Origin: Argopecten irradians
Taxonomy: Eukaryota > Mollusca > Bivalvia > Pectinida > Pectinidae
DNA: 64,000 bases
Direction of reading: 5' to 3'
Assembly: GCF_041381155.1 (NCBI RefSeq)
Contig: NC_091134.1
Span: 54,695,944-54,759,943 of the forward strand
Under the pieces are notes generated by a model. The model saw only the letters and a list, made by a program, of their open reading frames with translations, was not told where the DNA came from and did no database searches. Shown piece by piece: positions 28,104 through 40,600 of this stretch. A program made the translations under genes and the position numbers. How positions within the stretch are numbered: the first letter of the stretch is position 1; every line of letters begins with the position of its first letter.

Positions 28104-28612
28104 AAACTTTAAATAAATTTTCACATTTGTTTTTCAAGTAATTTTCCTAAAATTCTGGGTCACCATTGAAAAAATACTTGCAGATACTATTTGTATAATT
28201 TTCTGTTTGCTTAATTCATCATGAGTCTGTAGGTATATCATCATCTTATTAGTATATGTAAAATTATATAATTTCATAAAACAATATTTTTATAAAGCTC
28301 AAACATGAATACAAAACGTTTCTCAATTTATACATACACAAAGTATTTGACCCTATAATCGCCCCTCCCCTTTTAAGGCTTCAATTTCACCTACTTTGAA
28401 TTAAATACAGACTGAAATTATTAAAACTGTCTTGGATTTCTTTTGCAAATTGATTTGTGGTTACTTTGAAAAATAATTTTATGAAAGGCAAGTCCAAATT
28501 TGTTAATTAAGCACCTTTAATTTGCTTAATTTTTTAAGCGCCCTGGGCACTCATTAGGTCGAATACGGTGTACAATTTGTTAATAATTGAAACATAAATA
28601 GATGTACTTTAC

Positions 28613-31600
28613 CTTTGTAAATGTTTACTCCCTGTCTATAGTTAGGGTCCTCTTCTAAATCTTCCAAGAAGTCATTGTAATCCCTGAAATCAGAAACATA
28701 AACATTTGTTTTCCCTGCTGGTAATGAGATCCCTGTGGAATATAAGCTTTGATAAACAGGTTTGTATCCTATTTAAATACAGTTATATTAAAGGTTCATG
28801 AGTTATGTCCCATGAGTTATGTCCAATGGCAAAGGTCATTTAAGAAAGAGGCAGGTTATAGAGGTGAAGCCAGAGTACCCAGAGAAAAACCACCATAAGA
28901 ATGGTATCAGCTGCCTCAGTACATCACCATAAAAGATGACTAAATTGGAATCTTATCCTTTCTATTCCTGTTCAAATGAATGTCTTTTTCATTCTGGCAT
29001 TATTCTAGACATTTGGCTCTATGAACCAAAGTTACACCTATGACAGTGTCAACTATGGAAACTGAACTTTCTGTATAGGTGGGAAGGACCACGTGTGTTT
29101 GCCTATTTAATTGTTCTGTAGATTGGAAGGACCACATGTTTGCCTATTTAATTGTTCTGTAGATTGGAAGGACCACATGTTTGCCTATTAAATTGTTCTT
29201 GCTGAACTTTCTGTAGATTGGAAGGACCACATGTTTGCCTATTAAATTGTTCTTGCTGAACTTTCTGTAGATTGGAAGGGATCACATGTTTGCCTATTAA
29301 ATCGTTCTTGCTGAACTTTCTGTAGATTGGAAGGACACATGTTTGCCCTTGCCTATTAAATCGTTCTTTTGCTGAACTTTCTGTAGATTGGAGGGACCAC
29401 ATGTTTGCCTATTAAATCGTTCTTGCTGAACTTTCTGTAGATTGGAAAGGATCACATGTTTGCCTATTAAATCGTTCTTGCTGAACTTTCTGTAGATTGG
29501 AAGGACCACATGTTTGCCTATTAAATCGTTCTTGCTGAACTTTCTGTAGATTGGAAGGACCACATGTTTGCCTATTAAATCGTTCTTGCTGAACTTTCTG
29601 TTAATTATCTGGAAGGAGGATCACATGTTTGCCTATTAAATCGTTCTTGCTGAACTTTCTGTAGATTGGAAGGACCACATGTTTGCCTATTAAATCGTTC
29701 TTGCTGAACTTTCTGTAGATTGGAAGGACCACATGTTTGCCTATTAAATCGTTCTTGCTGAACTTTCTGTAGATTGGAGGGACCACATGTTTGCCTATTA
29801 AATCGTTCTTGCTGAACTTTTGTAGATTTGAAGGACCACATGTTTGCCTATTAATCGTATCTTTGAACTTTCTGTAGATTGGAACAGGGACCACTAATGT
29901 TTGCCTATTAAATCGTTCTTGCTGAACTTTCTGTAGATTGGAGGGACCACAGGTTTGCCTATTAAATCGTTCTTGCTGAACTTTCTGTAGATTGGAAGGA
30001 TCACATGTTTGCCTATTAAATCGTTCTTGCTGAACTTTCTGTAGATTGGAAGGATCACATGTTTGCCTATTAAATCGTTCTTGCTGAACTTTCTGTAGAT
30101 TGGAAGGACCACATGTTTGCCTATTAAATCGTTCTTGCTGAACTTTCTGTAGATTGGAGGACCACATGTTTGCCTATTAAATCGTTCTTGCTGAACTTTC
30201 TGTAGATTGGAAGGACCACATGTTTGCCTATTAAATCGTTCTTGCTGAACTTTCTGTAGATTGGAAGGACCACATGTTTGCCTATTAAATCGTTCTTGCT
30301 GAACTTTCTGTAGATTGGAAGGACCACATGTTTGCCTATTAAATCGTTCTTGCTGAACTTTCTGTAGATTGGAAGGACCACATGTTTGCCTATTAAATCG
30401 TTCTTGCTGAACTTTCTGTAGATTGGAGGGACCACATGTTTGCCTATTAAATCGTTCTTGCTGAACTTTCTGTAGATTGGAAGGGACCACATGTTTGCCT
30501 ATTAAATCGTTCTTGCTGAACTTTCTGTAGATTGGAAGGACCACATGTTTGCCTATTAAATCGTTCTTGCTGAACTTTCTGTAGATTGGAAGGACCACAT
30601 GTTTGCCTATTAAATCGTTCTTGCTGAACTTTCTGTAGATTGGAAGGACCACATGTTTTGCCTATTAAATCGTTCTTGCTGAACTTTCTGTAGATTGGAA
30701 GGACCACATGTTTGCCTATTAAATCGTTCTTGCTGAACTTTCTGTAGATTGGAAGGACCACATGTTTGCCTATTAAATCGTTCTTGCTGAACTTTCTGTA
30801 GATTGGAAGGACCACATGTTTGCCTATTAAATCGTTCTTGCTGAACTTTCTGTAGATTGGAAGGACCACATGTTTGCCTATTAAATCGTTCTTGCTGAAC
30901 TTTCTGTAGATTGGAAGGACCACATGTTTGCCTATTAAATCGTTCTTGCTGAACTTTCTGTAGATTGGAAGGACCACATGTTTGCCTATTAAATCGTTCT
31001 TGCTGAACTTTCTGTAGATTGGAAGGACCACATGTTTGCCTATTAAATCGTTCTTGCTGAACTTTCTGTAGATTGGAAGGACCACATGTTTGCCTATTAA
31101 ATCGTTCTTGCTGAACTTTCTGTAGATTGGAAGGACCACATGTTTGCCTATTAAATCGTTCTTGCTGAACTTTCTGTAGATTGGAAGGACCACATGTTTG
31201 CCTATTTAATTGTTCTTGCTGAACTTTCTGTAGATTAGAAGGACCACATGTTTGCCTATTAAATCGTTCTTGCTGAACTTTCTGTAGATTAGAAGGACCA
31301 CATGTTTGCCTATTAAATCGTTCTTGCTGAACTTTCTGTAGATTAGAAGGACCACATGTTTGCCTATTAAATCGTTCTTGCTGAACTTTCTGTAGATTAG
31401 AAGGACCACATGTTTGCCTATTTAATTGTTCTGTAGATTGGAAGGATCTGTAGACTGGAAGGACCACATGTTTGCCTATTAAATCGTTCTTGCTGAACTT
31501 TCTGTAGACTGGAAGGACCACATGTTTGCCTATTAAATCGTTCTTGCTGAACTTTCTGTAGATTGGAAGGACCACATGTTTGCCTATTAAATCGTTCTTG

Positions 31601-34600
31601 CTGAACTTTCTGTAGATTAGAAGGACCACATGTTTGCCTATTAAATCGTTCTTGCTGAACTTTCTGTAGATTGGAAGGACCACATGTTTGCCTATTTAAT
31701 TGTTCTGTAAATTCGATGAACTTTCTGTAGATTGGAAGGACCACATGTTTGCCTATTAAATCGTTCTTGCTGAACTTTCTGTAGATTGGAAGGACCACAT
31801 GTTTGCCTATTAAATCGTTCTTGCTGAACTTTCTGTAGATTGGAAGGACCACATGTTTGCCTATTAAATCGTTCTTGCTGAACTTTCTGTAGATTGGAAG
31901 GACCACATGTTTGCCTATTAAATCGTTCTTGCTGAACTTTCTGTAGATTGGAAGGACCACATGTTTGCCTATTAAATCGTTCTTGCTGAACTTTCTGTAG
32001 ATTAGAAGTACCACATGTTTGCCTATTAAATCGTTCTTGCTGAACTTTCTGTAGATTGGAAGGACCACATGTTTGCCTATTAAATCGTTCTTGCTGAACT
32101 TTCTGTAGATTGGAAGGACCACATGTTTGCCTATTAAATCGTTCTTGCTGAACTTTCTGTAGATTGGAAGGACCACATGTTTGCCTATTAAATCGTTCTT
32201 GCTGAACTTTCTGTAGATTGGAAGGACCACATGTTTGCCTATTAAATCGTTCTTGCTGAACTTTCTGTAGATTGGAAGGACCACATGTTTGCCTATTAAA
32301 TCGTTCTTGCTGAACTTTCTGTAGATTGGAAGGACCACATGTTTGCCTATTTAATTGCTGAACTTTCTGTAGATTGGAAGGACCACATGTTTGCCTATTA
32401 AATCGTTCTTGCTGAACTTTCTGTAGATTGGAAGGACCACATGTTTGCCTATTAAATCGTTCTTGCTGAACTTTCTGTAGATTGGAAGGACCACATGTTT
32501 GCCTATTAAATCGTTCTTGCTGAACTTTCTGTAGATTGGAAGGACCACATGTTTGCCTATTAAATCGTTCTTGCTGAACTTTCTGTTCTGTAGAAGGACC
32601 AAGGACCACATGTTTGCCTATTAAATCGTTCTTGCTGAACTTTCTGTAGATTGGAAGGACCACATGTTTGCCTATTAAATCGTTCTTGCTGAACTTTCTG
32701 TAGATTAGAAGGACCCACATGTTTTGCCTATTAAATTGTTTCTTGCTGAACACATGTTTTCTGTAGACTTTTGGAAGGACCACATGTTTGCCTATTAAAA
32801 TCGTTCTTTGCTGAACTTTCTGTAGATTGAAAGGACCACATGTTTGCCTATTAAATCGTTCTTGCTGAACTTTCTGTAGATTGGAAGGACCACATGTTTG
32901 CCTATTAAAAATCGTTCTTGCTGAACTTTCTGTAGATTGGAAGGACCACATGTTTGCCTATTAAATCGTTCTTGCTGAACTTTCTGTAGATTGGAAGGAC
33001 CACATGTTTGCCTATTAAAATCATTCTTGCTGAACTTTCTGTAGATTGGAAGGACCACATGTTTGCCTATTAAAATTCTTCGTTCTTGCTGAACTTTCTG
33101 TAGATTGGAAAGGACCACATGTTTGCCTATTAAAATTCTTGCTGAACTTTCTGTATAGATTGGGATGTTTGCCTATTTTAAATCGTTCTGCTGAACTTTC
33201 TGTTTGCCTATGTTTGCCTATTATAATAATCGTTCTTGCTGAACTTTCTGTAGATTGGAACTTTATATCCCAAGTAATAGAGGACCACATGTTTGCCTAT
33301 TAAATCGTTCATTGCTGAACTTTCTGTAGATTGGAAGGACCACATGTTTGCCTATTAAATCGTTCTTGCTGAACTTTCTGTGTTGTAGATTGAAGAAGGA
33401 CCACACATTGCCTATATTTTTGCCTATTAAAATCGGAAGGTTGTTTGCCTATTACATTTCTGTAGATGCTGAACTTTCTGAAGGAAGAACCACATGTTTG
33501 CCTATTAAATCGTTCTTGCTGAACTTTCTGTAGATTGGAAGGGACCACATTCTTGCTGAACTTTCTGCCTAGATTAAATCATGTTTGCCTATTAAATCGT
33601 TCTTGCTGAACTTTCTGTAGATTGGAAGGCACACATGTTTGCCTATTAAATCGTTCTTGCTGAACTTTCTGTAGATTAGACCGAGGACCACATGTTTGCC
33701 TATTAAATCGTTCTTGACTGAACTTTCTGTAGATTGGAAGGACACATGTTTGCCTATTAAATAGCTGTCATTCTGGTCGTACCATGTCATCTTGTGAACT
33801 TTCTGTAGATTAGAAGGACCTTGATTGCCGGAGTAAATCCTAATCGCCTCTTTTCTGTACCTTTGAAGATCAACATGTCTCCTATTAAAAACACTTTCTT
33901 GACAAGCACCTACATTTATTAAGAAATCGTTGTTCCTTTGAACTTTCTGTATACGAATTGGAGGAGGAAACCTTTTGCCATTAAATTGATTGCTGAACTT
34001 TTGACTTAGAAAACAAAGGTCATAACAAAATTTCCTTCCGTAGATTTGAAGATCAATTTTCATTTTGGTAGCCCTACAATTTCTTTTCTTAGATTGGAGA
34101 TTTGATTTCCAGGGTCCATAATAAAATTTCCTTAAATCCTTTAAGATTTTGCAGTCCTTATTCGAAATCAAATTCATTTTGGTAGCCCATTGTTACAAGA
34201 TCAAGTGACCCATAACAAAATGGACTATTTCACATGAAATTTTAACTTAAATTCATAGTTTGTGAATATTTTAGGTATTCACACATGTGACAGGAATTTG
34301 TTTGTTCACTGGCATTGAACTTTCTTCATAATAGCAACTAATTTGCATTTGCATAGCAGGAGCATTTTCCAAAAATAAATCATTTGAATAGTCACAGACT
34401 GATCCAATAATTGAGCATTTTAGAAATTCAAAATATCAGAAGCTGAAACAAAGAATTTTCACTAACATCTTAAGGATCCTTTTGAATGATAACTCACATA
34501 CACATGTTCAGTCTGGATAATGGAATTCGAAATTCCTGGCACCACATAACAAAATCGGAATATTTCCATGGAAAATATCTCCAACTCGGCATTGTCTTAG

Positions 34601-37600
34601 GTTGGCATTCGTGAAATCAAATCTGAAACAAAGTAAATCGGACCTTTTTGCAATATGGAAATCTTATATAATACATACCCAAACAGTCAAATCTAAATGG
34701 TGTACAATGGTGTACATATAGTTAGACACATCTCATCCCAGCCAATTATATAGACAACCTTAAAGATCAATATACCCAGGGAACTGTATTAGTAATAGGA
34801 CTAAATCAATCATACCATTATAATAAATCTCAAATACCTTGGATCTTATAATAGAAATCGACCAATTTTTACCTGTGTAATTTGTAGTGTACAAATTGTG
34901 GTTTTCTTACCCGAGGACGACATCTCCTACGTTAAGCAGATGACCGAGGAACGTCTTGCAATAGTGTTGTTGGTTCACTCAGGCCAGAGCTGGTCATTCT
35001 GGTCACCCACACTTCGGCCAGGGACATGCTGTTAAATAGAGCATCACTTTAAATTTTGTAATACCTTATTATACCGTAACTTACCTTATAATTACCTGAT
35101 ACACTAAAATCAATAATACCTTATTACAGTTCAACCCACTTAGTAATGAACTTGGGGAGTACAAAATCACATTTTATACGAATAAAATTGAAATCACCCT
35201 CACAACTTGCAGTCAATCTCTTTTCGTTTTTATTACCCGTTTCGTTGGAATTGCTTGGAAATCACCTCCATAGAAATTAGAAATATCTTCAATTGGCAGA
35301 TCAAATGCCCAGGGAAATGTAAATTGCGGTAATATTGATGGATGTATCCAAATAAGCATATCTTTGATAATCCCATCATATCAATGATGGGTTTTTTCTC
35401 TCCTTATATGTGATCATGAGAAATAGCCATTAATGGAGATTATTGGTTTCTGTTTCCCGTGACCCAAGGGACGATACGAAGCCCCCCGATTGGTAAGCAA
35501 TCACCATGAATGATTACACTGGAGTTGTGAAAACCAACTAAACTGCATTTAAGTAAGTTTGCTTATGTGGTATAACTGCCAACTTGAATTGTAATGACAC
35601 TGTTCTAAATAATGCAACTTCAACAATATGTGGACTATGCGCCCTACGACACCGCAACAATGCGCCAAGCGACAGAGCGGCAATGAACATTGCGACAGTG
35701 TGATTGTCACATGGCAATGCAACAGGGCAAGATAGGCAAAATCAGCAACCTTAGAAATCGAATTGATGTATTTACTTGCACACTAATCTTATATTTGTGT
35801 CTCTCCTAATAGGTGAACATAAGATAACCTTTGTTTGAGTTGCTTTCCACCAACTTTTTAGATAATCATTATCTTAAATATATTTATCTTAATTATATTT
35901 AATACACTAAAATCTTTAATACCTTATTATATTAATTAATACACTAAAATCTATAATACCTTATTATATATATTAATACACTAAAATTCTTAAAATAATA
36001 CCTTTAGTTATTATATATTATGGTTAATACACACTAAAATCTATAATACCTTATTATATATATTAATACACTAAAAATCCTATAATACCTTATATATATA
36101 TATGTTTAATACACTAAAATCTATAATACCTTATTATAATATATTAATATACTAAAATCTATAATACCTTATTATATATATTAATACACTAAAATCTATA
36201 ATACCTTATTGCATATGTTAATACACTAAAATCTATAATACCTTATTATATATATTAATACACTAAAATCTATAATACCTTATATATATATTAATACACT
36301 AAAATCTATAATACCTTATTATATATATTAATACACTAAAATCTATAATATTATACCTTATTGGATGTTGGTACTTTCCGTTTACTCTGTTCCCATTCAG
36401 GTACAAAGTCCACTTGCATGACCATGAATTCCACCAACTGTTTCGATGAGCACAGATTTGAGAACGGTGACCGGAAGTAAACCGCTCCACTGATCTCAGC
36501 CACTGTGAAAACAAAGGGAAGATAAAACTATTCATTATAGAATGAAAACTCTTAGTAATTGAAAATTTAACTGGTCAGTACCAGTGTTCCCTTTAAGGGT
36601 CCGTAGGACAGGCTGACCCAGAAAGTTACTGGTCCACACTAAAAGTTACTGGTCCAGACTGAAAGTCACTGGTCCTGACTAAAAGTTACTGGTCCTTACA
36701 ACGTTACAATTTTTTCTTGTAGTTTATTTAATTACTAGCAAAGTTTTACTAACAAAATATATTCACATATCCAGTTTAGTATCGTGCATTCTTAACAAAG
36801 TTAACTGAAAACCAGAATATTAGGAAAATTTGTTTTAGTTTGATCTTCGCCCTTTCTACAGTCCTACTATTTTTGTTTTGTATATATCGGGACTAAAAGT
36901 TGCCAGTCAAAGGACCAGCTACATGGGAAAATTGTCTGCCTGACTATAAAGTTGCAGGTCACTGGCAGATGGACAGACGTTATTTTAAATGCTGGCCAGA
37001 ACTCAGAAAGCCTTTTGCTGATCCTAATTTCCATACAGATTGAGATATTCGTACATACAGATATTTTGTGGCCCTACCTTGCAGTGTGTTTGGGTCGATG
37101 ATATGGACAGCCTGCGTGACTTTATAGCAAACACATATGGGGTTGATATTTCCGAGCGAATGTGCCAATTTCTGTGGCAGACACACGATATTATCCTAGA
37201 AAATTAAAATATTTCAATGAATCTTTATATACAACAGTAGATGATTTGGTTTCAATAGTTTAATGTCCTATTAACATAAACCGTACGTCCCTTCTGTGAC
37301 ATCATACGTTTGTAACATTGCTATCCGGATACCGGCAAACATATTTTATTTCTCTATACCAATCTATTATAACTCGAAGGAAGTTAGTCCTGTTTTAACT
37401 GGAATCATTCCATTTATAGACACTCATCGTAAGATACCAGTATACTAGTTTTCGTCCAGAAACGGGCAAACAAAATGTGGAAATAAAATTGCTGGGAAAT
37501 ATTTTCATTTGATTTTTTTATCGAAATCTTTACTTATAATTTGAAAGATGCTATTATGGAAAGTAGTCGATTTCAATATAGTTTAACACACATACCTTAC

Positions 37601-40600
37601 ATATGGGTACAATAGACACAGAGAATGTGTGTGTAGGTGACACACTTACCTTATGTATGGGTACAACACACAGAGAATGTGTGTGTGTAGGTGACACACT
37701 TACCTTACATATGGGTACAATAGACACAGAGAATGTGTGTGTAGGTGACACACTTACCTTACATATGGGTACAATAGACACAGAGAATGTGTGTGTAGGT
37801 GACACACTTACCTTACATATGGGTACAATAGACACAGAGAATGTGTGTGTAGGTGACACACTTACCTTACATATGGGTACAATAGACACAGAGAATGTGT
37901 GTGTAGGTGACACACTTACCTTACATATGGGTACAATAGACACAGAGAATGTGTGTGTAAGTTACACACTTACCTTACATATAGGTACAACAGACACAGA
38001 GAATGTGTGTGTGTAGGTGTCACACTTACCTTACATATGGGTACAATAGACACAGAGAATGTGTGTGTGTAGGTGACACATTTACCTTACATATGGGTAC
38101 AATAGACACAGAGAATGTGTGTGTGTAGGTGACACACTTACCTTACATATGGGTACAACACACAGAGAATGTGTGTGTGTAGGTGACACACTTATTACCT
38201 TACATATGGGTACAATAGACACAGAGAATGGGTGTGTGTAGGTGTCACACTTACCTTACATATGGGTACAACACACAGAGAATGTGTGTGTAGGTGTCAC
38301 ACTTACCTTACATATGGGTACAATAGACACAGAGAATGTGTGTGTGTAGGTGACACACTTACCTTACATATGGGTACAATAGACACAGAGAATGTGTGTT
38401 TGTAGGTGTAGGTGTTGTTGTGGGGGTCATGAGTAAACAAGCTCCTGCGCAACATTGTGTCTGAAAAACAAGGGCAATAACTCTGTAATACACAAGCTTT
38501 TACAGTCCCCTTAAATGTCCCAAATTTTATTACTTTACCATAAATACTTGCAGCCAAATGAACATTTATAGTAAACATATATATATGTTTATCAACACTG
38601 TTTAGGTGCCCATGATATGATTCGAACAATAGCAAGTGCCCTTATCCAGATAATTAAGAAGCATACAAAATCCTTTGCTCATCTCTACACATTAATTAAT
38701 TCTCTATTCACAAAAGGAGGAGGAAAGTTGTGATAATTAACGAGGGAATAACGTCATGAAACAATTATACAGTGAACAGACAGATGGAGAAACGGACACA
38801 AAAAGTGGAGAGGAAAAATTATTACTAAAACATTCAACATTTAAACGAAATCAAAATATGCATGCAATAAAAACCTTTAAAATGAAAATTCAACCTCAAT
38901 TCATCCTTTTGAATATCAATGAATGCAAACTGTCTATAATATTTCCATACTATATAGAATTACTATAAACTTACTTGCAGGGTACCACCGTCTCCAGGAA
39001 ATCCACCAGCTTCCTGGCATCATTTTTATGGGCATAATAGAAGTCCAGTCCCTCTATGATATCAAACAAAAGATAAAAACATGGGCCGTTATTAAAGGCA
39101 GTAATTGTTATAGACAGATATTGCTTTAGGCAGGTGTCTGTTTTAGACAGGTGGTTGTTATAGACAGGTGGTAGGTATACACAAGTGGTAGTTATATCAG
39201 GTAGTTGTTATAGACAGGTGGTTGTTATAGAGAGGTAGTTGTTATAGACAGGTGGTTGTTATTGAGAGGTGGTTGTTATAGACAGGTGGTAGTTATATCA
39301 GGTAGTTGTTATAGACAGGTGGTTGTTATAGAGGTAGTTGTTATAGACAGGTGGTTGTTTTAGACATGTGGTTGTTTTAGATAGGTGGCTGTTTTAGACA
39401 GGTGGTTGTTATAGACAGGTTGTTGTTATAGACATGTAGTTGTCATATACAGGTGGTTGTTATAGACATGTGGCTGTTTTAGACAGGTTGTTGTTATTGA
39501 CAGGTGGTTGTTTTTAGACAGGTGGCTGTTATTGACAGGTGGTTGTTTTAGATAGGTGGTTGTTTTAGACAGGTGGCTGTTATTGACAGGAGGTTGTTTT
39601 AGATATGTGGTTGTTTTAGACAGGTGGTTGTTATAGACAGGTTGTTGTTATAGACATGTGGTTGTCATATACAGGTGGTTGTTATAGACATGTGGCTGTT
39701 TTAGACAGGTGGTTGTTATAGAGAGGTGTTAGGTATACACAGGTGGTAGTTATACACAGGAGTGATTGCAAAATGTATCAATATATTAATTGATTTTTAA
39801 TAATACCATTGATTGAATATTACCTATTTTATCCCCGTCACCCAGCCCATGTGACCCTCGAGTATAATCATCTTAACCAGGTCATGTCAAGACCCCTTAA
39901 ATATTACCATGAGCCCAGGAAAATAATGATGTTCTGAATAGCATGCAATATGCAGCTGACCAAGGTTACTCTATCTTCATACAAAATATTTTGCTTATTA
40001 CTGAGTGACCCTATAAATGATACCCTTCCTTTAGTAAGAAACATTTTAGTCGTCACACAAAATACACTACTAATATATGTCCAGGTTTCCAAAGTCAACC
40101 CTTGATTGATACTCCGGGACGACCATGATTCCATCTATTGACATTTTCTTACCATGGAGAGGTTTGATGTTCACTGTGTTCACGTGTGCTTTATGTTTCA
40201 GGATCAGCTGCTCCAGATAGTAAAATGTCTTCTTGTGGTCTGTCTGTAAAACAATCAAAATAACTAATAATAACAAGTTTTCCTTGGAGCCTGTTTTCAA
40301 AAATATACCATAAAATATACTTAAATGTTACCAAGGTTCACATACAATTACTGTATCATATTACACTATACATAGCATTATGGGCTGTGGTGGCCGAGTG
40401 GTTAAGATGTCCCAACATATAACAATAGCTCTTATGGGCCGTGGTGGCCGAGTGGGTTAAGATGTCCCAACATATTACAATAGCTTTTATGGGCCGTGGT
40501 GGCCGAGTGGTTAAGATGTCCCAACATATTACAATAGCTTTTATGGGCCGTGGTGGCCGAGTGGTTAAGATGTCCCTACATATTACAATAGCTTTTATGG

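Noticed and set aside
29148-33548. Many long open frames (up to about 420 codons) on the minus strand with repeats such as YRKFSKNDLIGKHVVLPI
   Set aside because: They are forced by a 54-bp unit without stops in several frames. The same DNA is open in more than one frame, and the frames change at every shortened unit.
29080-33800. CRISPR-like repeat array
   Set aside because: There are no unique spacers; units are head-to-tail with no variable part, and the context is an animal intron.
37603-38016. Plus-strand open frame of 137 codons through the exon-8 repeat
   Set aside because: It is the antisense shadow of the repeat; the meaningful strand is the minus strand with the NMD3 exon end.
40390-40470. 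Functional tRNA-Ser or tRNA-Leu gene
   Set aside because: Only the D-arm/A box is present. No anticodon arm, T arm, B box or acceptor pairing can be drawn.
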